The notes beneath the pieces were generated by a model. It worked only from the letters and a program-made list of their open reading frames with translations. It made no database searches and was not told the DNA's origin. This document shows positions 38,693 through 52,631 of a stretch of 64,000 nt of DNA, piece by piece. Numbering within the stretch: position 1 is the stretch's first letter; the number at the start of each line of letters is the position of its first letter. The DNA is from Certhia americana (taxonomy: Eukaryota; Chordata; Aves; Passeriformes; Certhiidae), in the NCBI GenBank assembly GCA_018697195.1, contig CM031857.1:50613471-50677470 (forward strand). The letters are read 5' to 3'. Position numbers and translations under genes: made by a program.

Positions 38693-39699
38693 ACAGAAAG
38701 AAAGAAGTATAGACAGACATCCCAGGATGGGTGCTACAAATAAAACTACTCATTGCTGAGTATACACAGTAAAGGAATTATTAAGTGAACTTCTAGAAAC
38801 CTAGGCTTTATGAGATGGGATAACATCTGAAAGAATTCTTTCTTGCTTGCTTGTGTTACCCATTCTGAAAATGCATTCTTTTCTCAGTTATTTCAGATAT
38901 ATTTTATCCTGCATCCTGGTTTTCTGGAAATGCCCAAAGATTTTTGGGTTTACAGGGTTGAATTACAGAATTTCAATAAACAACTCATCTTTATAATTTA
39001 GGGACTATTTTGCTGCCCTGAAAGATCCAATAGTAAAGTCTGGATTAAAAACATTAAAGAAATGCTTTCAGTGCAGGTTTTTGGATTTACCAAGGCTATG
39101 TTTTCACAAAGCTATGGACCAAAATAAATTTCCCAGTGATACTTTTCAGTACATACGGATGAAGAACAAATTTGTCTGACATCCTGCAAACGTTTGTTGA
39201 CAATGCAAGATTAGGTGATTTCACTTTCTCTCACTCTCACATACATATCTATTTTTGTGTGCTTATATGTATGACACCAAACTCCTCAATCCTCCCAGCC
39301 ACTTCTGTCATTCTTCTCTGAATTCTCCAATCTCTTCTAGGAAGATGCTCAGCATCCCACTCAGTGTTGCAGCTCCTGCCACCCCAGAGACATGGAGAGT
39401 ATTTGCAGGATTCCCACTTTGTAGGGGGATATTTTTGCATAAAGAGACACAAATTTGCCATATCTTATAGTAATCTCATATTTAATAGGGTTTTTTAGCT
39501 TTCAGACCTGTGTGAGTCTGAAATCAATCAGCACCATTGAGAACCTGGACAGAGGAATGTTGTGTATGATGTAGTCAGAAAACTGGACCCTGGTCCACTC
39601 AATAATCCAAAACCACCTTTTCTTTGAAGATTGTCTCATCAGTGTTTTGCCTCCACTGTTCTCATCTTGTTCCAGTTCAGCTCACCCTCAGGATTTCTT
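38693..39699. other. Intergenic DNA, nothing firm
   Basis: No gene was found. The last ~100 bases may already belong to the degraded LINE that follows. Confidence 0.45.
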
Positions 39700-39945
39700 T
39701 TAGTACTCTGTTAACACCTTTGTTCAGATCATTAAATAAGCCTGCATGTAATACCAGTCTCAGCAGTAAGCTACTGAGCTCCAACTTGACACATTAATGT
39801 TTATCATTGCCCTCTGTTTACAATTCAGGGAGTTTTTTATCCCAGTCAAAGTATCTATCAAGACAATTATCTGAGCAATATTTCATAAATTATTCTATCT
39901 AGTGCATTACTGAAATGTAATTGCGTTGGTGTAACGTGTCGGAGC
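39700..39945 (-). mobile_element. Ancient CR1-like LINE remnant (ORF2 3' region)
   Basis: Read against its coding direction, the stretch keeps the order of an old CR1-group reverse-transcriptase 3' region: TTGTTCAGATCATTAAATAA near 39,720, a CCAACTTGACACATTAATG block near 39,782, and GTGCATTACTGAAATG near 39,902. Similarity is weak and there is no open frame. This is recognition from memory of the reptile/bird CR1 consensus, so the family is tentative. Confidence 0.4.
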
Positions 39946-42900
39946 TATCAACAGAATTAGACATGTCACATTAAGAGAAGACCTGCTGCTCTTACATCTC
40001 CTGCTTTTCTTCTCCATAATTTTGCTTGTTTGAGGCAGAGCCAGGGCCTGGGATCAAGAAGGGTGCTTGGGCAGCACTTGTATGGTGCCATGAGATACTG
40101 TGGAGCAGACAGCTGTGAGAGTTACAGACTGCTGCGTTGGACATGAAATGTCTTTAGCACTGTCCTCAGTGGCTCCTGCTTTCCTTTCAGATACCTGGGG
40201 TTTTTGTTTTCTTTTTCTGAATTCTTCAGAATTCTCTCCATTGCATAAAATGAAACGTGAGCTTGTCCTCATCCAAATGTAACTGCCAGGATTGTTCCTC
40301 CCTTACAGAGAAGCTAAACTACATCTGATGTTCTCTTCTTGTTCACACATGACTTAGGGCTTGAATTCCCTTACTGACAAGTTTCCTGCATCCTGAGGCT
40401 GGCACCACTGTTAGTTAACAGGGAGTCTCTTCATTGTTCTTCATCCAATTCTTCCTGGTCCAACCCTTAAACCACTGCTGGAAGTCTCTTGCAGACAGTT
40501 CCTTTTCTGTTGTGTCTCAGCAGACAGTCTTTGTCTGGGAAGCACATCCAAGTCTGGGAGTGTCATTGAAGCTACTTGGGATTGATGGTTTCTTCCAGAC
40601 ACCACACTCAGCTGGCTCAGGCTCTGCAGGAACTGGCAATGTGGCTGCTCCCAATTAAACCTTACATTTGCTGCATAAATACCACAGTCCCCATATGACC
40701 TGAACCGACTGTCTTTTTCATGTCTATATTTTCCGGGAGTCCATGTCTGGTTTGGCAATTAGCAGGTCTTTTATTAGATCTCCTTTACTTCCTAAATGCT
40801 CCTATTTTCCTTTCTCATTATGACATAACCTTTTTGTAGATAGAAAAAACTCTTCTTGTGCGAAATTTAGTCCCCTCACCAATTTCTGGATATTTTCCTT
40901 TGTGGCAGCATTTTTTCAGGCAGGAAGTGGCCTTCATTTTTCATTTGTTCTTCAACCATTTCTGACTACATTTCTACTGGTTTTTATTTACATATGCCTT
41001 TTTTTCTTTAAAAGTCTTAGCCAGTTCTTTCATTTTGTTTTGTTCTATTGTTGTAGGTTTTCTTTAATCTCAGTTCTTTTGTTTAGCTCATTAGTCTCAA
41101 CCTTAAGATGGGGGTGATGGGGAAGAAGCAAAGCAGAAAACATCCCTGAGATCTCAGCCTAAATCACAAAACTAAACCCTTGATTAAAGCATGAGCACCT
41201 TCTGATATGAGTTGTTTAGCCATGCTAAGAGAAAGCATCACTCCTGGAAGACTGAAGGCTTCCCAGCTAGTGGCATGCAACCTCTGAGCACAAAACTCCA
41301 CTTTTATCCAGGGAGAGGACTTGCTGAAATTTCTATTAAGCAGCTGGAAAAAAAGTGAAAATCACAGAAGGGTTTTGTTTTCTGCAGAATCACGAATTCA
41401 ACTAATCTCAGCCCTTCCAAGGTGTTAGAATTATTTGCTATTATTTCTTTCTTACCTAAGCAGTGACAATAAATATTTCAAGGTATTTTGTCATATCAGT
41501 GGCATTTGTCTTACCACAAGATGTCATGCCCTATGAGGTGACCAGAGTTCAGCAGTATTGTGTTCTACTTCCATTTGTTTTAAACACAAAGATTTACAGA
41601 AGACTACTTTAAAAAGTGGTTGTCTTTCTAAAGAAAAAGTCAATAGAGCATCAGATACCACATTTCAAGCCTGACTGCATTATTCAAGGTGGGAAAAAAA
41701 GCTATAGTTTTATTTAAACCACTCAAAGTGTTGTTTTCAAAACTGTGGCTTGTCTCAGTTATCAACTACAGTATCTTCTGCAATGACTTGCAAAGCTACC
41801 TCTTAAAGTAATAGATATTTTTTAATTGAAGGAAATTCTATAAGAGAGTAATAAAAGGAGAAACTTCTTGACAGGATTTTTGGAATATTTTGCAATCCAG
41901 CTTGGGTCTCAGTATGGATCTGAGGCATCAATATATTTGCATAGATGGAAAAGAAATGCAGAAAGGTCATTGAACTTACAGAAGTGTTGGGCTTACTGCA
42001 TGGACTGAAAGCCTTTGCCAATGCATTACTTTTGCACTGTTTCCCTGCTCATCCATTTCAGAAAGCAACAGTTTTTCACAGTGCTGAAGGTCCTTCCTGC
42101 TGCAATCAGGCTGAGTAGTCACCACTTACTGCCTGCCGAGTCCTTAGGGAATGGAAATCACTGACTTTTGAGTGTCACAGTTAGACCTCACTGTGAGAGG
42201 TACTAGACCAGGATACCTTTGCAGCGTTTCAGTGGAGATATCCTCATCTCAGTTTTTTGTTCACCAGCACTACACTTCTGAAACAGACTTTTGGACTTGT
42301 TTTATTATGCTTGCAGCCCCAAATGAAATTGCAGCAGTGCATAGGGAAATACCAAAGTATGCCCAATCTAAATAAAATGTGAGGGGAAAAAAACCTCCCA
42401 CAGCTATTTTTCTTCTTTGCAGATCAAAGGTCTTTCAAGTGGGATGTTAAATGTCTTTTACAAGGTCATATTAGAGGTCTATAGCAAACCTTGGGTTGGA
42501 CCTCATTATCTTGAATCCAGACTTGCACCAAGAAGGCTCTCCTTCTTTGAATATTCTTTTAGAGCATAGTTCTTTGTGTCTCTAAGCCTCTGTCTAGAGG
42601 CCCTGTAGCTGATGTGCCCACAGCAAACAAAAGATACATACACTCAGTGTTAAGTAGCCACCTCTTTTACACATCACCTAATAAAGCGTGAAAAGACTTT
42701 ATCTTATCAAGCTGTGCAACTGTGCATCTAAATAACTTTCAAGTACTTCCATTTTCATTATCTTAGGGTGGGTTTCTTAATCTTTGGTTGGCTTTGGGGT
42801 TTGGGCTGGTGGGGTTTTTTGTTACTAATTGCTAGTGAAGGGAGAGTAAGAAGGGAGAATGCCACCTTGACATACTGGCAGTCAAGGGTGTCCAGACTGA

Positions 42901-45900
42901 CTATCTCAGGTTGCCACTGCAGAGCTTAACCCTGGGGCAGGTGACTTCCACAAACCTCTGAAGGCCTTGCTTGCAAAACTATCACAGAGCAGATGTAGTG
43001 CATTAGCTTTGCATCTCCCTTCTTTGCACAAATCAAGCCCCAGCAAACAGGGATCAAAGACTTTTTTTTTTTTTTTTAATGCTTGTAACAGCTGTAAACA
43101 GTAATGCAGAAAAACAATCGAGTTGGGGGGGCGGTTACCACTCTATTCTGTTTAAACACTTTCTTTTGGGTTTTTTTCAACTCACAGTGCAGTTTCTTAA
43201 TCAGCATGTGATGAAGCAAGTTCCATCCACTTTGTACAAAGTTAGCCACTAGATATTTGAGAAGCTTCTTTAGCAAAGAAGAACTAGAAATATTTCTCTA
43301 GTGTTATCACCCACTGTCCAAATAATAAAGCAGGGGAAAACTGTTCAGCTAACATAATTTAAGCCAAATAAGGATTAAAGCAATGTATTGATTTATTAAT
43401 GACATATAACTCACCTCCAGTACATTTGGGATCAATACCAGTAATACCATTATTTGTATAAATAAACCAGAGATAAACCATGTCTCCTATAGGCTAACAA
43501 AGGTCCCTCCACAAGCCCTCTTATGTGCACCTTGAGTGTGGGTCCCAACTTGTTATGCCTCTTCCAGTCATGCCACCTGTTAAGCCCCAGCTCCATGAGG
43601 AATTCCATAAGGACGATATGTTTCATCTAAGTGGCAGTAGAAATGCTGACAGATTCTGGCAGTGTCAAACCAGGTTTGATTACTGCTGGTTACCCTTCAA
43701 GGTGTCTCCCCCAACCCCAAACCAATTTCCAGCTTCTTTTATATCTCTTTTCAGGCTGACTCCTCCTTTGTGTTTCAAAGCTCTCTTTGAAGTTCCCAGG
43801 CTATTGCTTAATCCATTGATCATCTCTCTTCCTCTTTTTCACCATCAGGTTGGGGCTTAAGGTTGTCTTCATCTTTAATGTGGACAAATGACCTCCAGAC
43901 AATTTTGTGTATTCAACACATACACACACTTTACCTCACACTGTTGTGCTACCAGGTGTTATTCAGGCCATTTGCCAAGCGTGGGCTGTGCAAGCACCTA
44001 CACAATTAGTTTGAAAACTGCTGTGAATATTAATCTCTTCCCGGGTAATTTTTTTATTGTTTAATGTAGCTTACAGTTTAGTTTGGTATCTTGGGGAATG
44101 CTTGAAACTCTGCACTCACCTGCACATTTGTTTCTCATTTAAGTAAAATTAATGGCAGCCACTGAATTAAAGGTTGCTATTGTCACTTCTGCTAATTATA
44201 CAAAGATAAACACCTGTGGCCAAGCCCAGCACATCGAGTTGCTAAACTGTTGGTAAGACATAAGGCACAGGTGCCTATGACCATCTATCAGCTTGGCTGC
44301 ATTCTAGTGGACTGCACAAAGAGTGGGAAGCTGAGGAATCCTTTGCTTCCACACTTGTCCTTGTTTTCATTGTACCATGGTACATCAAGCACAGAGTCAG
44401 TACAGGCTGTCAAACTCTACTGAAATCTTTTTAGCAGCTTGAACAGTCATTTACAGCAGTGGAGGGTTGTTTTCCAACTTCAGAGAAATGTCAGCTGCAC
44501 CTGGCCTTTATAAACCTATATCTTAACACTTCCTATCAAAAACCTGTGACTCAAGAACTTGCCCATGTCATGGGATTGTTATACTCTGCTACCTCATGAT
44601 CCTCTGCCCTCCTAAGCTGGGTTTTGAGTTCCTTTTTACCACCACGTGAACTAAGAAAAGGATGCTTTCCTTTTTGCTGGCTGGCTTCTGAACCATTCCA
44701 GCTGTGCAGATTTTGTCTCCTGGTTCTGTCCTGTTGGCTTCACGGCCCTTGCTGGGAAATCAGCACAGACTACACAAGCCACCCGAAGTTCATTTGCAGA
44801 ATTTCATTGTGGGACAGGTTTGAACCCAAGGACAGTGCACAGTGTTTCTGAATGAGAAACAACCCAAGAGAAGGGAAAAAAAAGAAACTGAGATAAAGCA
44901 ATTAGCTATTTTCTGCAAAATGGGAATATCAAAGCTCTAAATTAAGTTAAACAATGGTGTAATTGACACTGAAAGCTTGCTCTGCAAGGTTATTAAAGAG
45001 TTATACAGTTTCCTGAAGAAGTCAAAAGAGGTGACTTGTCAGCAACTGGTTGCAGTAAGACTGGCAGAGACACTGACGAAATAAGTTATATGATGACTGA
45101 CTTAGGTAAGTCTTGAGGAACCTACATTTTAAAATAAAATAACCGAGTTGGGAAGGAAGGAAAAGGATGAAGGCTCTGCTTGTTTCAGTCTTGTTCTCTC
45201 TGCTTGTTACATTTCTATGAATAAATAAATCATAAATCACAGAAGTCTGGGAAGCATTTGTGCTGGATTTTCTTCATACCAAAAACCTGATAGGTGGCAA
45301 ATTGGTATGATGCCAATTTTGAATATGTCTCTGGAGATTTGAGCAACTGTAGGTTTGTAATTCTGATGCTTCTACCAGGCAAATTAAATGAAAGTATAAC
45401 AAAGATTAGAACTAGTGGACACTTGAATAAAAATGTTCTAATTGACCAGAATAATCAAGGTTTTTAGGAGATGAAATACTACCTTATGGACAAGGTCTTT
45501 GAGTGATTGAACGAGAATATGGATGGAGATGAAAAAGGTAATTTTAACTACTTGGAATTCCAAAAGACTTTTGACTAAGCCCATTACCAAAGATCATTTA
45601 GGGAACTAAGCAACCATGGAGCAAGGACAACAATACTTTTATGGGTGAATAAATGGCAAAGAGACAGAAAACAAAACAGAAGCAATTGTTTACATTCCAG
45701 GCTGGAGAGAGCTATGTGGGATCATTTTGGTATTGACATAAAAAGGGAAAGAGCTGGAAGAGGAGCTGGGTATTAGGCTGGTATGGTATTTCTGATGAAA
45801 CTAAATTACTTAGGGTTGTAAGGATGAAGTCAACAATGAACAAAGATGGACATCCTACAATGTTATGTTATGTGAATTAATAAAGAAATGGAGCAACATG

Positions 45901-46620
45901 ATTAAGAGAGTAGCCTCACTGAAACAAGGCCCTTGCACAATAAAATGTTACAGTGGACAATTAGAGATTAATTTTACAGTGTTATTTGAAAATGGAAGTA
46001 ATTTAAAATGGCATTCTGGGGTTCCATATTTTTTATAGCTTAATTACTTTCAGATCAAACACATTGCCTCTATCAGTAAGAAACATGCTCTGCTAGCCCT
46101 GGAAATTCTGCCTACCTTCTAAAACTCAGACTAGATTATCTTCTCATTATGTCAGCTTTGATGCCTATAGAAAATCAAGCTGTGAATTCACTCAAGATTC
46201 ATCAGCTCTAAGATCCTCCTGCTGTGCTTTTCTAAAATTTGTGCGCAACTCCATGACCCCAGGTTTTGTGATCACTGTGATGAGAATGCCCTTGAGGGAT
46301 TCAACACATTCAGTTTTATTGATATTATGTAAACAAGGTGCTTGCAGAACTGAAACACATAAAAGAGTATTTCTGTCACAAAACAGGCAGATCTGACAGG
46401 ATGTTCACAGGAGTGATCTGTGTGTAAGAAGATGGCATTTTTACATGTCTGCTTTCTAGCATATGACTACACAATAATTATTTCTGACAATACATCAGAC
46501 TAATGCACTCCGATATATTCTGTAAAATTAATGAAGCCATAGCAATGGCAGGTAGAGCAACAGCTTTTGTTGTTAAATCCTCAGTGATTAGTTAAATATA
46601 GAATTATGATTAAGAATTAA
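39946..46620. other. Intergenic DNA, no gene seen
   Basis: A G/T-rich run occurs near 42,780-42,825 and a T run near 43,062-43,078. Open frames up to 111 codons have no family resemblance. The segment about 44,120-44,230 (TAAT-rich, with CAAAG and GATAA motifs) could be a regulatory element but shows nothing decisive. Confidence 0.5.
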
Positions 46621-46626
46621 GAACTG

Positions 46627-46666
46627 TGGAATTATAGAACTATAGAATTATAGAATTATAGAACTA
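46627..46666. repeat. Short AATTATAG-type tandem repeat
   Basis: Four to five imperfect copies of a 9-10 base unit (GAATTATAGAA, with a GAACTATAGAA variant). It resembles a decayed CR1 tail, but no CR1 body follows on either side, so it is called a simple repeat. Confidence 0.6.
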
Positions 46667-49600
46667 AGGATTTTTTTCAATCTCCTGCTAGAACAGATAA
46701 ACTCTCAAAGGCTTTGGGAAAAATTATTTTGGACCTAATGAATCACAAATTTAAAAAATAGAATAAAACAAACTATTAGAATTCCTTTGTAACACAAGAT
46801 GGCAGATCTTTTATAGAAAGAGACAAATTATTCTGTTTAAAAAATCAATATGTGGACACTTGCTAAACTGATTTGTTTACTGTGAACAGTTTCTTTAAAT
46901 GCCAGCTGTTGTGTTCTGTGTGATGGCAGTCACAAAGGATGCACAGTCATTTTAGCTCCTTCATAGAGCCTTAAGAACATTTATTCTAGCTGGTTTTTAA
47001 CCCAAGAATGAGCTGTCTGCTGAGAAAGCATGTTTTGCTCACATTAGTAACTCTAAGTGTGTGGATGAATCAAATTGCATACTTTTTGTTGGATGCCTTC
47101 AATTCAAGACACAGTGTTCATTTCATCTTCCTGAATCAGTAAGTTTCTTTCTAAATGCAGGAGCACATAAATTTTGCCTTTTAAGTCCCTGGGGGTTTTC
47201 TTAAGGGACAATTATTTCTGAAACTACAGGAAGGTAAATCCTGTATTGTCTCACTGAGAACCAAAACTGACATCTATCCAGACTGCTGGACAGTTGAAGC
47301 ACTAAGTGGATGGCTCAGCAGCTTGGCAGACTGTAGGTTCATACTCTGCCAGTGTACTTTCCTAAGCTTTTTAACCCTATGCTAGTTCACAAAACAAGAC
47401 ATAAAACCCACATACAATGTTGACATACCATCAATGTATTATAGTAGTAGAACCACTTTGAATTTGGTATTTGACACTAATAGAAGATGTCGCCCTAATA
47501 CCTTCAGCATAGGCTGGTGAGCCAGAAGTTCCTTATTTCTCTTGCAGTGTTGTTCTCTACATCCCTGCACAATTCTTCAACTTTGTTTGATTAGGCCAGC
47601 TTGATGTGAGACTTGACACAGGTTCACAGAGAGCAAAGGACTAGAAAGGAACTCGTCCCCTCTTGTGTAGGGTTTTCTGCATAGTATTCACTACTCTTTC
47701 ACAATAGGTTGATGCTTTTCAGAGAAAGATGAAACCAAATTGAAGGACGTCTCAATCCTTATACGTGGGATTATTGAGAATGAAAGTAATTTGTCCTGTT
47801 GAACTGTAGTTTTTGTTTATTACAGAGATTACAGACAAAAAGTGCATCCATTTGAGTGTTTAAGTTAATCTTTTCACTGATTTAAATATGTTAAATGGTC
47901 TGAGGTATCCATGGTGTGAATGTGCCTAGAATGAAAATAAGGTTAGATTCTTTCAGAGTAGGTTTGCATCCAGTTCACAAGATGTAAGTTTGTTTAGTCA
48001 TCAAAATCCAAAATAAGTGTCATGGAGAGCTTCATTCTGCACTGACTGCTAAGCAAATGTGGCATGTATCCCTTCTTGGGCAAACAGATGAATAAACATT
48101 TGAATGTGATGATCAGGCTGGCAATTTTTATGAATTTTAAATGAGATGGTTTGGTTTCAAAGTGACAGCCATCAGAGGAGACAAATACTTTTTTCTCTAT
48201 AAAACCTCATAGCATGGTCTACCATGGAGCTATCACACTGAGAAAAAAAACAAAACCAAACACAAAACACAAAAACACCTACTTCAAGTCTAGGCAGATC
48301 TACACTACATTGTGGTCACTGCTTTAATTGTGGTTTATTCCCAAAAACACTACAGGCTGTATAGACAAAAAGGATAACAAGGATGTTACTGCCTCCTGCT
48401 ATTATTCCTCAATTGAGGAAATGAAGGATTAATCCTAGACCACTAAAGTTGATTAATCATTAATTCAGTGGAAGTGTGGGACTAATTATCTCTAAGGATT
48501 GGAGCCAAAGCAGTTTGCTAAAGGTCATCAGGAAGTCTTTGACCAGTTTGTGCAGAAAAGAAATTTGGAATATGATAAATACGCATCCAAAAATACAACC
48601 AAACACTGTCTCTGATTTCTGTTTACAGCATTTAGGCATCCTGAGGAGATCACTTCAGTGATAACTTCTCTGATACTTTGAATGAAGCAACACAAACAAC
48701 TGACAGGTGACACAAGGTGTGACTTTGCAACTGCAATGACAATTTTTGTAATTGTGGTTGTGTCAGGTGTTTTTTTAACTTGGTGAGTACATGCTAAGAT
48801 ACCTCACATTTGCTGTGTGTTGTAAACATTCTGATAGGCTCTCACAGCAAAATAGCAGCTGTGGTATAAACTTGCCCTGTGGTAACTCATTCATGCAGCC
48901 AGTTATTCTTTCTGCTAACTTCCAGGGATTAGCAGAAGACATGCCCCATGGGTGAAAAGTGTACACCTCTTTTTATTTTATCCTGTTTTTTGTGATAAAG
49001 TATAGAAAAATATTTTTATGGGGTTTTTTTGCTTGTCTAGTTTTGAATATAAAATAGGTGTAGTGCAATTCTCTGACAGGAGTTTTGTCATTGGTAAGCT
49101 GATTAGAAATTCAGGAACAGCACAGCTGAGCTCCAGTATAAGCTATCAGTAAAAATCACCACAGGGAATTACTGTGTACTTCTGAAGAACAAAATCCATT
49201 TTAAGTCAGAATGAGAGATGCAGAACAGTCAAGAAAGCTTGAAAGGTGACTGGGTAGTGTTATCAGTTAAATGGATTTTATAAAATACCAATTTTTCAAA
49301 GCTTTACTCATTCACATGATATGAGACCAGGCCCTCAGGGAATCTGCAACTCATCAGGAGCGCAACATGGCAGCAAAGAGAGAGCTGGGCCATAAATTGT
49401 TCCTGATGGCTTGGTTTCTTGAAAGCCTGCAGCAGTGTAATCACTGAACTTTTCAGAGTACTTGATCACACAGCTGGCATGTCCTAAAAGAAGGTTCCAA
49501 CAAAATGCCTCCGATATGCATTATCAAGCAGCACAGAAAACTGCTGTACGTGCAGAACCCTTGGCATGAATCAAATCTTTGGCAGTTGCATTCAGATGAT

Positions 49601-50329
49601 GAGGAACTTTATGAAATTTTTTCTCTCTCCTCAGTGTTTCCTGACATCAGTGTTACAATGTGGGCCAGCTTTGTGCTGCTCCATGAGTGTGCAGCCTGCC
49701 AGAGAACACACCAGCAGCTCTGTTACAGGAGAAACCCTGATGGCTCTATTCATTGAATACCACTGGGTGATCCTTTGACAGCACACGGTGGTGTGGCAAT
49801 GACAGACAAGCAGAAAGCTGAGCACAAACTGTCTACATCCATATATTTGTTGCAGGACAGTGAGTCCAGTAACTGTTGCTTTCTCCTTATTGTCATTTGC
49901 CTCTGAAATGGACTGCTGTTGTTACCTTGCTGCTATGTAATCCTTACCATGACCTTGACCATCTCCCTGGGCCATCATTCTGCCTCTTAATAAGAAAGAG
50001 TGGTCTTATGTAAGTAGCTAGGTTGTCAGGCATTAATGATACAACAAAATGATTGCAAGTTTACACAGACTTCTTTTTTGAGCTACTTCCTTCATAATTT
50101 GGAAGAACTAGCTATGTTTGCAAGAGGGAATGAAAGACTCCTAATAAATCCATTATTTTCTTTGTTCAAATAGCTAGTACACAGCAAGACAAGAGTTCTA
50201 GGGCTCCATCTCCATCTCCACACAGACCACTAAAAACCCTTGAAATTCTCCATCGTATCACTTTTAAAAATATCTTGGATCCTCTGCTTGCTTGCTTTTG
50301 AATCTGAAGGTGAATGACTTTGCAACTTA
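46667..50329. other. Intergenic DNA with a possible tRNA-like SINE relic
   Basis: No gene was found. At 47,310-47,346 there is an A-box-like TGGCTCAGCAGC and, 14 bases further on, a B-box-like GGTTCATACTC, the layout of a decayed tRNA-derived SINE. An A/C-rich run lies at 48,241-48,282. The rest shows nothing recognisable. Confidence 0.4.
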
Positions 50330-50605
50330 TCATAGAATCATAGAATGGTTTGGGTTGGAAGTGGCTTTTAAGATTATCCAGTTCCAACCCCCCTGCCTTG
50401 GGAGGGGAAACCTTCCACTAGATCAAGTTGCTCCAAGTCCCACCTGGCCTTGATCACTTCCAGAAGTGGGGCATCCACATCTTCTTTGGGCAACCTGTTC
50501 TAGTGCCTCACCTCCCTCACAGGACAGATTTTCTTCCTAATATCTAATCTAAATCTCTCCTCTTCTTATCACAAGGGTCATCCCAAAGCCCCAACTCCAG
50601 CAGCA
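50330..50605 (-). mobile_element. CR1 LINE fragment, minus strand
   Basis: It begins on the plus strand with the reversed CR1 tail (ATCATAGAATCATAGAATGG at 50,330) and continues through GGTTTGGGTTGGAAGTGG, TTCCACTAGATCAAGTTGCT and CTTTGGGCAACCTGTTCTAG. About 275 bases of CR1 3' end are present. The clean double TCATAGAA tail makes it one of the younger-looking copies here. Confidence 0.95.
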
Positions 50606-52012
50606 ACCTCATTTGCAGCTTCCTACATCTGTTGTCCCACCAATTCCGCAGCAGCCTGCTCTTGAGCATGTGTGGTTTTCTGCTGTGTGTCCTCCACTGG
50701 GGACACAGAGGTACAGTTTTTTATGTGAATACCCAGACAGCAAAAGCTGCCATACCAGAATTTGGCACTGGCTTACAAAGATCAGTTTACATGATAGACA
50801 AAGTATGCTGTGGACTGTGGGGAACTGAGGGTTAAAGTTCCTGTTCACAGGATAACTTCTGGTTTTACTCAAGGACTCTGCAAGCTGGTGATCACTTCAG
50901 AGGAGGTAACCCAGATCTTCACCTTATAAACTTCTCAGCTGTGAGACTTCAGGTGTCTTTGGGGATTCATCTCTAGAACCCACTGTGCTTGCCTTCCTGG
51001 CTGCTTAGAGGCTTCGCCTGGAGGGAGGTGCAGTGGGTACCTTGACCCTCTCGTGTACAGCACTAAGGCCAACACACTGTTGGAAGGAAGGGGAGATGAT
51101 TTGCCTCCTCTGAGACTGAGGAGGGTGTTCAATCTAATCTGCACACTTTCTGGATGATTTAGAATCATAGAAGAGGTGAGCTCTGCTCTGTGAAGTATTT
51201 GCCAGTAGCACTCAAGTTGATGGAGGCACTTAATGTGGATTCCTATCTCTAATGGTGGAGAAGGACTGGAGCTCAACCAATCCTTCCCCATACACTACCT
51301 CCTGTGTTTTGTAGATTGTTCTTTGGAAACAACCCAGAACATGCCTATGCTTTATGAAGAAAACAGAAAGAAGTGCTGAATTCTCTCCTGCATTTGTGTT
51401 CCACCTCATTGCTCTAACAATGGTGTTAGCAGATTCCTGCATTGCTTCAAGTACCCCATGCTTAACTTTTCACACTCTCTGCCTTGGCTCCTAACCTACA
51501 TGCTCTGACTCCTTTGCTAAGGCTACTTCTTATTGTAATACCTACCTGCAATACCTACCATCCAGGTCTTGTGGATCTTTCTCAAATGAACTTAAACCCA
51601 GTAGTCTCATCAGCTTCAGTCACAGCACTAATCAACTTCAGTCAAAACTCCCGGTACTCATTAGATTTCTAATTTCCAGAAATCTAAATATAAGACAGAT
51701 ACATAACTGCTTCTGGGACCTGTATCACAGGGTCCTTCAAAATCCCTGCTCCCCAGCTTTTGAATACATTACCAATACTATGATGCCATGATGAGATTCT
51801 TACTTTCTCACCCTTAGTCACCTCTCCTGGGGTTGGTGCCAGCTGCATCTGCAAGAGAATTATGAGTCAATCATGAGTCATGTCAAACCAAATGCTGTGC
51901 ACAATTAATTGCCAACTTACAGTTTCAGAGACGCTGATCCTGTTAGGGTTACAGTGACTTATGAGTAATTACAATTCCTGGGATATGTCTCATATTTTCT
52001 ACATTGACACAG
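50606..52012. other. Intergenic DNA between CR1 copies
   Basis: No gene was found. Two exact AP-1 consensus sites, TGAGTCA at 51,863-51,869 and 51,874-51,880, lie one helical turn apart. Short open frames have no family resemblance. Confidence 0.5.
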
Positions 52013-52300
52013 ATCACAAAATCACAGAATCACAGAACTGTCAAGTTTGGAAGAGACTTTCAAGATCCTCTGAGTCCAACAGTCAACCTAACACCACCAT
52101 ATAATAACCCCTAAACCAGATCCCCAGGTGCACCATCCAGACACATTTGCAACACTTCCAGAGACAGTGACTCCACCACCTCCCCGGCCAACTTATTCCA
52201 ATGCCTAACCACTCTTTCAGTGGAAAAGAAAATCTAGTATCTCATATGAACCTCCCCTGGTACAACTTAAGACCATTTTCTCTCATCCTTTCGTTTGACG
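52013..52300 (-). mobile_element. CR1 LINE fragment, minus strand, second lineage
   Basis: The reversed tail ATCACAGAATCACAGAACTG is followed by TCAAGTTTGGAAGAGACTTT, a GAGTCCAACAGTCAACCTAACACCACCA block, CACTTCCAGAGACAGTGACT and CCCCGGCCAACTTATTCCAATGCC. This wording of the 3' region differs from the 50,330 and 52,632 copies, so it is a separate CR1 subfamily. Confidence 0.92.
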
Positions 52301-52631
52301 GCAGAGTCTTACAAGCACAGGCCATTCAAAAATATGTACATATCTACATTCTCATGCAGGAAAATCAGGTGCTACAAGCCTGCAGGAAACTGCAGTTTAT
52401 AGTACACACTGGTAATTTCAATACCAGCAGCTAAACACAGTATGGTTATTCTGGAATTTTCATATGTTCTGCTTTTGCTTACAAATGGCTCTTAGAGACT
52501 CAAAGTACACCTATGCTTTAGACACTGCTAATATTTGCTGTAACTGATGATAACAGGTCAATGATATAGGACAGTGTTTATCTAGAAATGTTCTTTTGGA
52601 TGCTGGTATTGTTTGCCATGTAGTTCTAGAG
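52301..52631. other. Short spacer between CR1 copies
   Basis: I recognise nothing in this stretch. Confidence 0.5.

Noticed and set aside
46627..46666. TATAGAAT-like repeat considered as a minus-strand CR1 tail
   Set aside because: No CR1 body follows on either side, so it is kept as a short tandem repeat.
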